Source: Alphaproteobacteria bacterium (lineage in GTDB: Bacteria; Pseudomonadota; Alphaproteobacteria; MPNO01; VGEU01). From it: a DNA stretch of 64,000 bases. Under the pieces are notes generated by a model. That model was given only the letters and a program-made list of their open reading frames with translations. It was not told where the DNA came from and made no database searches. Shown here piece after piece: positions 37,665 to 46,473 of the stretch. Location: assembly GCA_016869145.1 (NCBI GenBank), contig VGEU01000003.1, positions 30,445 through 94,444 on the forward strand, written 5' to 3'. Every line of letters starts with the position of its first letter. Position 1 is the first letter of the stretch. The translations under genes were made by a program, and so were the position numbers.

Positions 37665-39353
37665 TCACCGCTGCATCATCACGTCGAGCCCGTAACGACG
37701 CGCGGCGAGCGCGACGACGACGACGATCGCGGTGGTGACGACGCCCACCACCGATGACGCCTCGAGATTCGACGCCATCGAGAACTGCATCATGAGGAGC
37801 GACAGCGTCTGGTTCTTGGCGCTGGCGAGGAAGATGATCGTCGAGATGTCGCGGATCGCCGAGATAAACACGATCACGAAGATGCTGACGAGCATCGGTC
37901 GGATCAGCGGCAGGACGATCGCGAAGAAGGTGCGCGTGGCACCTGCGCCGCACATCCGCGATGAGTGCTCGAGCTCGATCCCGATCTGGCCGATCGCGGT
38001 CTTCATCATGTGCACCCCGATCGGCATCTGGGCGATGATCATGATCAGCATCAGCGAAAAGAGGCTGCCGTAGAGGAACGACAGAAGCGGGCTCGCGAGG
38101 ATGAGCCAGAGGACCGAGATGCCGAGGAGGATGCCGGGGATCGACCACGGCAGCCAGGCGAGGAGGTCGATCAGCATCCGTCCGGGAAGCCGCGAGCGCA
38201 CGATCAGATAGGCGATGACGGCGTAGAGGAGGACGCCGCCGAAACCGGCACCGGCCGAGAGCACGAGCGAGTTCACGAGCGAGCGCATGAAGGTCGGATC
38301 GGCGAGCACCGTCCGCCAGTGTTCCAGCGTGTAGGGCGCGGCGATGGTGAAGAAGCCGAACAGCTTCATGCACGAGCCAACGACCAGCATCGCGAGCGGC
38401 ACGACGAGCGCGATCGCGACGACCAGCATCAGGATGCCCGAGATCGTCCAGCGAACGCGGCCGATCTGGAGCGCCGCGAAGCTCGCGCCGCGGCCGAGGA
38501 TGGTCGCGTGTGCGGTGCGGCGGCTCAGGCGCTGGTAGACGATCGCGATCAGGAGAAGACAGGTGAGGACGAATGTCGAGAGCGCCGTCGCGCCCTTGAA
38601 ATTGGGCGGCTCCCAGGATGCAAGATCGTAGATGCGGGTCGAGTAGACATAGATGTCGGCGGGGCGGCCGAGGAGCTGCTCGACCTCGAAGGCCTCGAGG
38701 CTCTTGATGAAGCCGGCGAGCGTGCCGGTGAGGATCGCCGGCGCGAGGATCGGCAGCGTAATACGCCGGAACACCTGGAACGGGCTCGACCCGCACACGC
38801 GCCCCACCTCCTCGAACGAGGCGTCGAGCTGGCGTATCGCCGGGCCGAGGAGCAGCACCATCACCGGCACCGATGCGGCGATCACGTGCACCCAGAGAAT
38901 GCCGCCGATCGAGTAGATGTCGAAGACGGGCGCGTCGATGAAGGGGAGGTTCTGGAGCGCCTGGTTGATCAGCCCGTAGCGCGGGCTCATCAGGAGGATC
39001 CAGCTCAGCGTGACGGGCAGGATCGGGATGAAGAACGTGACCCACATCGCGAACTCGATGAACCGGCCGCCGGGAAGGCGGAAGCGGATCAGGAGCCAGG
39101 CGATGAGAAAGCCGAGAACGGCCGCGATCGGGGCGCGGAGCGCGAGAAGAAAGCTGTAGGCGAGGGCGCTGCGGTTGGTGCGGCTCTCGGCGAAGGTCTC
39201 GTGCCAGACATTGGCATCGAGCGCGCCGACGACGACGACGAATACCGGTGCCGCGGTGAGAAGCGCGACGAGCGCGAGGACGGCAACGCCGAGCAGAAGC
39301 TGGAACCGCGGCGTCGCGGTCCACGCGGGCGCGGTGCCGCTCAGAGCGGCCAT
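37665..39353 (-). CDS. ABC transporter permease, fused two-domain Fe3+ type
   Basis: A 562-residue inner-membrane protein with about twelve helices in two BPD_transp_1 halves, as in FbpB/SfuB-like permeases. Each half has its coupling loop: EEVGRVCGSSPFQVFRRITLPILAPAIL and EHSSRMCGAGATRTFFAIVLPLIRPMLV. It pairs with the ATPase (overlapping by 13 bases) and the binding protein upstream. The type is named for iron, but relatives next to catabolic genes import organic acids and amides; here a cluster substrate is the likelier cargo. Confidence 0.85.
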   Translation of the reverse strand: MAALSGTAPAWTATPRFQLLLGVAVLALVALLTAAPVFVVVVGALDANVWHETFAESRTNRSALAYSFLLALRAPIAAVLGFLIAWLLIRFRLPGGRFIEFAMWVTFFIPILPVTLSWILLMSPRYGLINQALQNLPFIDAPVFDIYSIGGILWVHVIAASVPVMVLLLGPAIRQLDASFEEVGRVCGSSPFQVFRRITLPILAPAILTGTLAGFIKSLEAFEVEQLLGRPADIYVYSTRIYDLASWEPPNFKGATALSTFVLTCLLLIAIVYQRLSRRTAHATILGRGASFAALQIGRVRWTISGILMLVVAIALVVPLAMLVVGSCMKLFGFFTIAAPYTLEHWRTVLADPTFMRSLVNSLVLSAGAGFGGVLLYAVIAYLIVRSRLPGRMLIDLLAWLPWSIPGILLGISVLWLILASPLLSFLYGSLFSLMLIMIIAQMPIGVHMMKTAIGQIGIELEHSSRMCGAGATRTFFAIVLPLIRPMLVSIFVIVFISAIRDISTIIFLASAKNQTLSLLMMQFSMASNLEASSVVGVVTTAIVVVVALAARRYGLDVMMQR

Positions 39354-40441
39354 AGCCGCATCCGCGCCGGATCGACGGCGAGAAAGACCCGCGCGCCGGG
39401 TGCGAGGCCCTGGCGCTTGCCGGCGCTCACCGTCACCGTCTGATCGTCGGCGCCGTCGATCCGCACCTGGCACTCGAGACGATCGCCATAGAACGTCACG
39501 TCCTCGACGGCGCCGGCGAGCCCGTTGCCGGTGCGGGGCGCGGACTGCACCACGATGTCCTCGGGGCGCATCGTCACCTCGACCGGGGCGCCGGGCGCGA
39601 GGCCGTCGAGTGCGACGGCGAGAAGCGCGGCACCGACGCGCAGCCGGGCCTCGGTGCCCGGCTCGACGACGCCGCGGAGCCGGATGGTCTCGCCGACGAA
39701 ATCCTGGACGAAGCGCGTCGCCGGCCGCTCATAGACCTCGCCGGGCGCGGCGAGCTGCTCGATACGGCCGTGGTTCATCACCGCGACGCGGGTCGACAGC
39801 GACATCGCCTCCTGTTGGTCGTGGGTGACGTAGAGGAGGCTCGTCTTGAGGCGGCCCTGGAGCGCCTTGATCTGCGCCCGCATCTCCCGCCGGAGCACGG
39901 TATCGAGGTTCGACAAAGGTTCGTCGAGGAGAAGGAGGTCGGGCTCGTAGACGAGGGCGCGGGCGAGGGCGACGCGCTGCTGCTGGCCGCCCGAGAGGGC
40001 CGTCGACATGCGGTCGATCAGCGCATCGAGCTTCACGAGGCGCGCCATCTCGGCGACCTTGGCGCGGATCACGTCACGGTCGACGCGCCGGATCCGAAGC
40101 GGGTAGGCGATGTTCTCCCCGACCGTCATGTGCGGCCAGATGGCGTAGGATTGGAACACGAGCCCGACATTGCGGCCTTCGGGCGGCACGAGGACGCGGC
40201 CGTCGCCGGTGGCGACGAGACGGCCGCGCACCCACACCTCGCCGCCGTCCGGCCGCTCGAGCCCGGCGATCATGCGAAGCGTCGTCGACTTGCCGCAGCC
40301 CGACGGCCCGAGAAGCGTCAGCACCTCACCCGGGCCAAGGTCGAACGACACCTCGTCGACGACGCGTGTCCGTCCATAGGCCTTGACGAGGCCGCCGACG
40401 CGCAGGATCGCGGCGTCGTGCGCCGTCGCGGCCGGCGCCAT
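39341..40441 (-). CDS. ABC transporter ATP-binding protein (FbpC/PotA type)
   Basis: A 366-residue ATPase. Walker A is GPSGCGKSTT, the Q loop is LVFQSYAIWPHMTV, the signature is ALSGGQQQRVALARAL, Walker B is DLLLLDEPLSNLD, and the switch region is LLYVTHDQQEAMSLS. A C-terminal TOBE regulatory domain (EVTMRPEDIVV; VTFYGDRLECQVRI) follows. It energises the fused permease. The ATG at 40441 has no good ribosome site, so translation may depend on the binding-protein gene ahead of it. Confidence 0.86.
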   Translation of the reverse strand: MAPAATAHDAAILRVGGLVKAYGRTRVVDEVSFDLGPGEVLTLLGPSGCGKSTTLRMIAGLERPDGGEVWVRGRLVATGDGRVLVPPEGRNVGLVFQSYAIWPHMTVGENIAYPLRIRRVDRDVIRAKVAEMARLVKLDALIDRMSTALSGGQQQRVALARALVYEPDLLLLDEPLSNLDTVLRREMRAQIKALQGRLKTSLLYVTHDQQEAMSLSTRVAVMNHGRIEQLAAPGEVYERPATRFVQDFVGETIRLRGVVEPGTEARLRVGAALLAVALDGLAPGAPVEVTMRPEDIVVQSAPRTGNGLAGAVEDVTFYGDRLECQVRIDGADDQTVTVSAGKRQGLAPGARVFLAVDPARMRLWPL

Positions 40442-40483
40442 CGAGGAATGTTCAGGCGTGACCGGTGCCGCGCGACCGCCGGG

Positions 40484-41608
40484 TCACCGCTGCAATTCCT
40501 TCGACAACGCCTCGACCGCCGGTGAGCGGATCTTCGAGAAGTGCTCGTAGGAATAATCGTCGACCGGATAGGCGACGCCCGGCTTGGGCCGCACGTATTC
40601 GGGCACGTTGGTGCCGGTCACGTCGGTCCGCATGGTGGTCTCCATCATCTGGGTCTCGTAGATAGTCTGCGCCTCCTTGGACGCGAACCAGTTGACGAAG
40701 AGCTGCGCCGCCGCCGGATTGGGTGCGCCCTTGACCATCATCACGACGCTGAACCCGCCGGTCACGGAGCCCTGGCCGTCGGCCGGGTAGATGCGCTCGA
40801 TCGGCAGCCCCTGCTTGCGGTAGGTCTCGACCGCGAACTGGACGAGCGCGATCCCGATCGGGAACTCGCCACGCGCCACCCACTCGGCGAGCTGGCGGTT
40901 GTCGGCGGTGAGCTTCACCTGCTGGCCGATATAGAGGTCGGTGAGGTATTTCTGACCGAACAGCGCCGCGAGATAGCCGACCGGCGTCTGGCCGGGTCCG
41001 GAGCGCCGCGGATCGAAGGCGGCGATCTTGCCCTTGTATTGCGGCTTCAGGAGATCCTTCCACGAGGTGATCTCGCCCGGCTTGACGATCGAGGTATTGA
41101 CGAACAGGTCCGTCATCACCCACTCGGCGGTCTGGATCGAGCACCTGAAGTTGGGATCGGTGACCGGCCCGCCCTCGTTGAGCTTCACCTTGCCGCTGCG
41201 CCACGCATTGGCGGCGACCACGTCGGGCGCGATGATCTTGCCGTTCATGTTCTCGATCTGGCCACGCGCAGCCATCGCCCAGCAGGTCGAGGTGCCGCCG
41301 ATATTGGCGTCGATCGTCACCTTGCCGGCCTTCGATTCGGTGTCGACGCGGGCGATCACCTCGCCCGCGAACAGCCCGAGATAGTTGAGCTCGATTCCGA
41401 AGCGCTCCTTGAAGGCGGCGACCATGGCGTTGCGAAGACCCTGGAACGGCGGTCCGGTGACGACCAGCTGCCCTTCGGCCTTGGCGCGCTGCTGCAGCGC
41501 GGCCCAGGCCGCCGGATCGGCGGTCTGCGCGATGGCCGACGTCGATATCGTGCCGGCCAGTGCCACGCCGGCAATTGCTCCGACCGTCCCGCCGAGATAA
41601 CGCCGCAT
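40484..41608 (-). CDS. ABC transporter substrate-binding protein (Fe3+/organic-acid type)
   Basis: A 374-residue periplasmic receptor with a signal peptide ending STSAIAQ. The mature part has QLVVTGPPFQGLRNAMVAAFKERFGIELNYLG and GFSVVMMVKGAPNPAAAQLFVNWFASKEAQTIY, typical of type 2 periplasmic proteins of the Fe3+/putrescine class. The tyrosine cluster that holds ferric iron in FbpA is not evident, favouring an organic ligand. It is the first gene of the importer operon, divergent from a hydrolase, with an inverted repeat between them. Confidence 0.82.
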   Translation of the reverse strand: MRRYLGGTVGAIAGVALAGTISTSAIAQTADPAAWAALQQRAKAEGQLVVTGPPFQGLRNAMVAAFKERFGIELNYLGLFAGEVIARVDTESKAGKVTIDANIGGTSTCWAMAARGQIENMNGKIIAPDVVAANAWRSGKVKLNEGGPVTDPNFRCSIQTAEWVMTDLFVNTSIVKPGEITSWKDLLKPQYKGKIAAFDPRRSGPGQTPVGYLAALFGQKYLTDLYIGQQVKLTADNRQLAEWVARGEFPIGIALVQFAVETYRKQGLPIERIYPADGQGSVTGGFSVVMMVKGAPNPAAAQLFVNWFASKEAQTIYETQMMETTMRTDVTGTNVPEYVRPKPGVAYPVDDYSYEHFSKIRSPAVEALSKELQR

Positions 41609-41630
41609 CGCCCTGTCCCTTCTTCTTCGT

Positions 41631-41646
41631 GCGAACGCTTGTTCGC
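41631..41646. promoter_or_regulatory. Inverted-repeat operator candidate in divergent region
   Basis: GCGAAC-GCTT-GTTCGC is a perfect 6-bp inverted repeat with a 4-base centre, overlapping a second palindrome TTCGCGAA (41643-41650). It lies 23 bases before the binding-protein start on one side and upstream of the hydrolase on the other. Symmetry and placement suggest a binding site for a dimeric repressor, possibly of TetR or IclR type. No such regulator gene is in the cluster. Confidence 0.4.
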
Positions 41647-41742
41647 GAAATTGTCGAATATGAGCGTATGACAGAGATTGAAACCGTGCAATCACCGCGC
41701 GACAATCCTCGGCGTGACCGGCTGGCAGCGGGGATCGCCATG

Positions 41743-42576
41743 GGAAAGTTCCGCGACATGCAGAGCGCCTTCGTCGACCGGTTCGTCGAGGCGGGCGGCA
41801 TCCGCACGCGCTACATCGAGCAGGGCCGTGGCGCGCCGGTGATCCTCATCCATGGCGGCGGCGCGGGTGCCGATGCGTTCGGCAACTGGTTCGACTGCAT
41901 CCCGCGTCTCGCCGACCGGTTCCGCGTCATTGCCGTCGACATGGTCGGGTTCGGCAAGACCGCGAAGCCCGACCCGGCGACGTTCGCCTACACCCAGGCG
42001 GCGCGCGTCTCCCATCTCGCGTCCTTCATGGAGGCGCTCGGTCTCGAGCGCGCCTCGCTCGTCGGCAACTCGATGGGTGGCATGACCGCGATCGGTGTCG
42101 CGGTGACCCGACCCGAGCTCGTCGATCGTCTGATCCTGATGGGGAGCGCGGGTCTGTCGCGCCAGACGCGCCCCGAGCTCAAGCCGGTGCAGAACTATGA
42201 CGGCACGCGCGAAGGGATGGTCGCGATCGTCCGCGTGCTCGCGCATGAGAGCTTCAAGCCCGATCCGGACCTCATCGACTACCGCGTCGCGGTCGCCACC
42301 GATCCGGAGACCCGCAAGGGCTACGGCGCGACGATGGGCTGGGTGAAGTCGCGGGGCGGGCTCTTCTACGAGGACGATTTCATCGCCCGCATCAAGGCGC
42401 CGACGCTGGTCGTCGGCGGCAAGCGCGATCTCGTCGTGCCGATGGAGCTCCAGTTCAAGTATCTGTCGTTGATCGAGAATTCGTGGGGCTATTTCCTGCC
42501 GCGCTGCGGCCACTGGGCGATGCTCGAGCACCCGGAGGATTTCTCCGCGGCGACCGCGCGCTTCCTGTCGCGCTGA
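41743..42576 (+). CDS. Alpha/beta hydrolase, meta-cleavage-product type
   Basis: A 277-residue hydrolase closely resembling 2-hydroxymuconate-type C-C hydrolases: FVDRFVEAGGIRTRYIEQGRGAPVILIHGGGAGADAFGN, nucleophile GNSMGGMTAIG, acid VGGKRDLVVPMELQ and histidine RCGHWAMLEHPEDF. It is the second such hydrolase in the cluster and may take the ring-cleavage product of the alpha/beta oxygenase branch. ATG 41743 is preferred (GGGGA upstream, natural N-terminus); an upstream ATG at 41668 would add 25 residues and has no ribosome site. Confidence 0.82.
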   Translation, partial: GKFRDMQSAFVDRFVEAGGIRTRYIEQGRGAPVILIHGGGAGADAFGNWFDCIPRLADRFRVIAVDMVGFGKTAKPDPATFAYTQAARVSHLASFMEALGLERASLVGNSMGGMTAIGVAVTRPELVDRLILMGSAGLSRQTRPELKPVQNYDGTREGMVAIVRVLAHESFKPDPDLIDYRVAVATDPETRKGYGATMGWVKSRGGLFYEDDFIARIKAPTLVVGGKRDLVVPMELQFKYLSLIENSWGYFLPRCGHWAMLEHPEDFSAATARFLSR

Positions 42577-42580
42577 CGGC

Positions 42581-43273
42581 GTGGGTGCCGTGAGCTCGAT
42601 CCCGAAGAGCATCACCGACCGGATCGCGACGCTCCGGCCGCGTCTCCACCCGTTTGACCGCATCGATCCAGCGCAGACGGCCTTCGTCGTGATCGACCTC
42701 CAGAACGTGTTCATGGCCGAGGGCGCGATCTACGAAGTCGCGTCGGCGCGCGCGATCGTGCCCAATGTCAACCGGCTCGCGGCGGCGCTCCGGCATGCCG
42801 GCGGGCTCGTCGTCTGGGTGCAGATGAAATATGACCCGGCCGATCCGTGGCGGAACTTCTACGACCACATGCTGAAGCCCGAGACGGCGAAGGCGGTCCA
42901 GGCGGCGCTGACGCCCGGCGATCCCGGCTTCGATCTCTACGTCGCCCTCGAGCCGAAGGCGGGCGATCTCTACATCGAGAAGACGCGCTTCAGCGCCTTC
43001 CTGCCCAATTCGAGCGACATCGCGGCCCGGCTCCGCGCCCGGGGCGTCGATACGGTCCTGATCGGCGGCACCGTCACCAACACCTGCTGCGAGAGCTCGG
43101 CCCGCGACGCCATGATGATGGATTTCAAGACCATCATGATCGAGGACGCGAACGCCGCCCCGGTCGCCGAAGCCCATGCCGCGGCGCTGGCGAACTTCCT
43201 TCAGGTGCTGGGTGACGTGCGAACCACCGACGAGGTCGTCGCGCTCCTTGCCGGTGCCAAGGTCACGGCCTGA
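42581..43273 (+). CDS. Isochorismatase-like cysteine hydrolase
   Basis: A 230-residue cysteine hydrolase. The triad is D39 (VVIDLQN), K134 (YIEKTRFSAF) and C169 (GGTVTNTCCESSARDA), with the cis-peptide before the Cys region. The family includes nicotinamidases, N-carbamoylsarcosine hydrolases, biuret hydrolases and maleamate hydrolases. In a ring-degradation cluster, hydrolysis of a maleamate- or carbamoyl-type amide with ammonia release is plausible. It follows the hydrolase gene by 4 bases. Start is GTG 42581 or 42590. Confidence 0.82.
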   Translation: MGAVSSIPKSITDRIATLRPRLHPFDRIDPAQTAFVVIDLQNVFMAEGAIYEVASARAIVPNVNRLAAALRHAGGLVVWVQMKYDPADPWRNFYDHMLKPETAKAVQAALTPGDPGFDLYVALEPKAGDLYIEKTRFSAFLPNSSDIAARLRARGVDTVLIGGTVTNTCCESSARDAMMMDFKTIMIEDANAAPVAEAHAAALANFLQVLGDVRTTDEVVALLAGAKVTA

Positions 43274-43377
43274 GGCGATTTCGGGGTGTGACACCGGAAA
43301 TCTGGCCGGAAGCTTCGGATCGGGCCTATTCTCGGTCACGAACGACACGCGGCGGACCGACGGACGACGAGGGCTCG

Positions 43378-44700
43378 ATGCAGAAGGTCAATGGCGGCAA
43401 GCGCAACGGCAAGACGGCGCACCACTGGGTCGATTCGAAGGCCGGCACCGTCGAGCGCGCCGCCTTCATCAGCGACGAGGTCTACCGGCTCGAGATCGAG
43501 CGCATCTTCGATCGCGCCTGGATCTATCTCGCCCATGACTCGGAGATCCCGAACACCGGCGACTATGTCACCCGCATGCTCGGGAGCGCACCGGTCATCG
43601 TCATTCGTGGCAGCGACGGCGGGATCCACGCCCATCTCAACAGCTGCCGGCATCGCGGCACCAAGCTCTGCCGGACCGATTCCGGCAATGCCCGCCATTT
43701 CGTCTGTCCCTATCATGGCTGGAGCTACGAGCGCGACGGCACGCTGATCACCACGACGTTCGATCGCCACTTTCCCAAGGACGCCGATTTCTCCAAGCTC
43801 GCGCTGATCCCGGTCACCCAGCTTGAGACCTTCAAGGGCCTGATCTTCGGCACCTGGAACGCCGACGCCGAGCCGCTCGTCGACTATCTCGGCGAGTTCG
43901 CGTGGTATCTCGAGGCGTTCTTCGGCCGTACTCCGGGCGGCATGGAAGTGCTCGCGCCGCCGCATCGCTGGCGCGTCAAGGCGAACTGGAAGGTGGGCGC
44001 GCTCAACTTCGTCGGCGACAGCCAGCACGTCGTGACTACGCATGCCGGCCCGCTCGCGCTCGATCCCGTGCGCGAGGCGCGCAAGGGGTTCGCGACGGTC
44101 GCCGCGGACTCGTTCCAGGTGGCAACGCGCAACGGCCACGGCTGCACGGTGAGCTATCTGCCGCCCGGCATGGAGGAGGACGCCTACCAGACCCATCCGG
44201 CCGACCTCATGCCGCTCTATGAGACGATGTTGAAGCCCGAGCAGCTCGCGCTCCTCAAGAACCTTCGCGTGATCGTGGGCACGGTCTTCCCGAACCTGTC
44301 GCTGATCGAATCGCAGGTCTCGCCGGGCGAGAAGGCGGTGACCATCCGGCTCTGGATCCCGACCAGCGGCAGCGAGATGGAGATCCTCTCCTGGATCCTC
44401 GCCGAGCGCGAGGCCTCGGCCGCCTACAAGGCGCGCGTGCTCAAGAAGGGGTTCCACAATTTCGGCGCCGCCGGCGTCTTCGAGCAGGACGACCTCGAGC
44501 TCTGGGTTTCGGCGACCGAGGCCGGACACGGTCGCGTCGCGCTCCAGGTGCCCTACAATTTCCAGACGGCGCTCCCGTTCCTCGACAAGCCCGAGCCGAA
44601 CAACACCTGGCCGGGGCGCATCTACCGTCCATCCGACACCGAGGTGGCGCAGTTCGAGTTCATGCGCCACTGGGACGGCCTCCTGACGTCGGGCGCCTGA
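43378..44700 (+). CDS. Ring-hydroxylating dioxygenase, alpha subunit
   Basis: A 440-residue large subunit of the alpha3beta3 oxygenases. The Rieske site is C90-R-H92 and C110-x2-H113. The catalytic iron ligands are H217 and H222 (FVGDSQHVVTTH) plus the aspartate in GVFEQDDLELW. It resembles the benzoate/phthalate/naphthalene-type group with a beta partner, unlike the two CarAa-like enzymes. It should give a cis-dihydrodiol, which the Gfo/Idh gene two positions down could oxidise. GAGGG precedes the ATG. Confidence 0.9.
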   Translation: MQKVNGGKRNGKTAHHWVDSKAGTVERAAFISDEVYRLEIERIFDRAWIYLAHDSEIPNTGDYVTRMLGSAPVIVIRGSDGGIHAHLNSCRHRGTKLCRTDSGNARHFVCPYHGWSYERDGTLITTTFDRHFPKDADFSKLALIPVTQLETFKGLIFGTWNADAEPLVDYLGEFAWYLEAFFGRTPGGMEVLAPPHRWRVKANWKVGALNFVGDSQHVVTTHAGPLALDPVREARKGFATVAADSFQVATRNGHGCTVSYLPPGMEEDAYQTHPADLMPLYETMLKPEQLALLKNLRVIVGTVFPNLSLIESQVSPGEKAVTIRLWIPTSGSEMEILSWILAEREASAAYKARVLKKGFHNFGAAGVFEQDDLELWVSATEAGHGRVALQVPYNFQTALPFLDKPEPNNTWPGRIYRPSDTEVAQFEFMRHWDGLLTSGA

Positions 44701-44725
44701 GCGAACGAGGCGCGACGAGACGGCC

Positions 44726-45244
44726 ATGAGCGATGAGACGACGAGCCGCGAGGTCGGCGACAAGGACTATGTCGCGATCCAGCGCTTCCTGTTCCGCGAG
44801 GCGGCCTGCCTCGACCGGCGCGCCTTCGACGCCTGGCTCGATCTGATCGCCGACGACATCGTCTATCGCGTCACCCAGCGCGTGGTGCGCGACGCCGATG
44901 CGCCGGCGATCGATACCGCCATCGTCGATGAGGACGCAATCGCGCTCCGCGCCCGGGTCGAGCAGATCAAGAGCCCGCGCCTGACGCGGGCCGAGAACCC
45001 GCCCTCGTTCACCCGCCGCTTCGTCTCCAATGTCGAGGCGCGCGAGGAGGGAGGGAGCGAGTATTTCGTCGAATCGAACATCCTTCTCTTTCGCACGCGG
45101 AGCAACGTGCCCGAGGGCAGTTTCTACGCCGGCGAACGGCACGACATCCTGCGGCGGACCAGGAATGGCCTCCGCCTCGCGCGGCGCACGGTCCGGCTCG
45201 ATCAGGCCGTCCTCATGGACGGCGTGTTGAGCACGCTTCTCTGA
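44726..45244 (+). CDS. Ring-hydroxylating dioxygenase, beta subunit
   Basis: A 172-residue small subunit with the NTF2-like fold. It shows FLFREAACLDRRAFDAWLDLIADDIVYRV, SFTRRFVSNVEARE, VESNILLFRTR and AGERHDILRRTRNGLRLARRTVRLDQ, all typical of this family. It is structural: it stabilises the alpha subunit trimer at 43378, 25 bases upstream. Confidence 0.9.
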   Translation: MSDETTSREVGDKDYVAIQRFLFREAACLDRRAFDAWLDLIADDIVYRVTQRVVRDADAPAIDTAIVDEDAIALRARVEQIKSPRLTRAENPPSFTRRFVSNVEAREEGGSEYFVESNILLFRTRSNVPEGSFYAGERHDILRRTRNGLRLARRTVRLDQAVLMDGVLSTLL

Positions 45245-45263
45245 TGGGATCGGTCCGCGCGCG

Positions 45264-46454
45264 ATGACCACGACACCAGGCGACGGGCCCCCGATCCGCC
45301 TCGGCATCGCCGGCCTCGGGCTCGCCGGCGCGATGATGATCCGCGCCGCGGTCATCCACCCGCGTGTCGTGCTCGCGGCCGGTGCCGATCCGCTGCCGCG
45401 TCCGCGCGAGGCCTTCGCGCGCGACTTCGGCGCCAGGGTCTATGCCGGCTTCGAGGCGCTGTGCGCCGACAGCGAGGTCGACGCGATCTACATCGCCTCG
45501 CCGCATGAATACCACGCCGACCAGGCCGTGAAGGCGCTCGCGGCGGGAAAGCACGTCCTCGTCGAGAAGCCGCTCGCGCTCACGCTCGCCGATTGCGACA
45601 CGGTGATCGCCGCCGCCGAGGCGGCGAAGACCCATCTGATCGTCGGTCATACGCACGCTTTTGACCCCAGCATTCGCGCGATCGCCGATCTCGTGCGCGG
45701 CGGCACGCTCGGCCGGCTCGGCATGATTCTCGCGTTCAACTACTCCGATTTCCTCTACCGCCCGCGCCGGCCGGAGGAACTCGACACCAGCCGCGGCGGC
45801 GGCATCACCTTCAATCAGGTGACACACCAGATCGAGATCGCGCGGCTGATCGCGGGCGGCATGGTGCGGAGCGTCCGCGCGAATGTCGGCGTCCTCGACC
45901 CGTCGCGTCCGAGCGAAGGCAATTGCACCGCCTTCCTCGAATTCGAGAACGGGGCGGCCGCCTCGCTCACCTATAGCGCCTATGATTTCTTCGACAGCGA
46001 CGAGTTCCACGGCTGGGTGGCCGAGGGCGGCGCCGACAAGCCCGCCGGGCGCCACGGCCTGACGCGCCAGGGGCTCCTCGCGGCGCCCGGCACCGAGCCG
46101 GACCGTCAGAAGGACCTCGGCTATGGCGGGCGGAGGCTGCCGCCCGAACAGCCGCATCTGCCGCATTTCGGCACCGTGATCGTCACCTGCGCCAAGGGTG
46201 ATGTGCGGTTGTCGTCGAACGGTCTTCTGGTCTACGGCCTCGACGGCCTGAGCGAGGTGCCGGTGCCGCGCGGGCTCGGCCGTCCCGGTCACGGCGATGC
46301 GCTCGATGCCCTATGGGCGGCGATGCGCGAGGGTCGGCGCAGCAGCCATGATGCGCGCTGGGGCAAGGCGACGCTCGAGGTCGGTCTCGCCGTCCTGCAA
46401 TCGGCGCGCGAGCGGCGGGAGATCGTCCTCGCGCCCCAGGTGCCCGTATTCTAA
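45264..46454 (+). CDS. Gfo/Idh/MocA oxidoreductase, candidate dihydrodiol dehydrogenase
   Basis: A 396-residue NAD(P)-dependent enzyme. The Rossmann motif is GIAGLGLAGAMMI, and the catalytic lysine is in HVLVEKPLALT. The C-terminal domain has GGGITFNQVTHQIEIARLI. The phthalate 4,5-cis-dihydrodiol dehydrogenase of Pseudomonas (Pht4) belongs to this same family, and this gene directly follows the alpha and beta oxygenase subunits, so oxidation of a cis-dihydrodiol to a catechol is the best reading. A sugar or inositol substrate is possible but does not suit the context. Confidence 0.75.
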   Translation: MTTTPGDGPPIRLGIAGLGLAGAMMIRAAVIHPRVVLAAGADPLPRPREAFARDFGARVYAGFEALCADSEVDAIYIASPHEYHADQAVKALAAGKHVLVEKPLALTLADCDTVIAAAEAAKTHLIVGHTHAFDPSIRAIADLVRGGTLGRLGMILAFNYSDFLYRPRRPEELDTSRGGGITFNQVTHQIEIARLIAGGMVRSVRANVGVLDPSRPSEGNCTAFLEFENGAAASLTYSAYDFFDSDEFHGWVAEGGADKPAGRHGLTRQGLLAAPGTEPDRQKDLGYGGRRLPPEQPHLPHFGTVIVTCAKGDVRLSSNGLLVYGLDGLSEVPVPRGLGRPGHGDALDALWAAMREGRRSSHDARWGKATLEVGLAVLQSARERREIVLAPQVPVF

Positions 46455-46473
46455 TCGGCGCGGCGAGCGTCGC

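Noticed and set aside
40484..41608. Reading the importer as a dedicated ferric iron system
   Set aside because: The binding protein lacks an evident tyrosine iron site and sits in a catabolic cluster; the type name reflects only sequence class.
41668..41742. Upstream start for the hydrolase at 41743
   Set aside because: The added 25 residues are unlike the family and have no ribosome site; kept only as an alternative.
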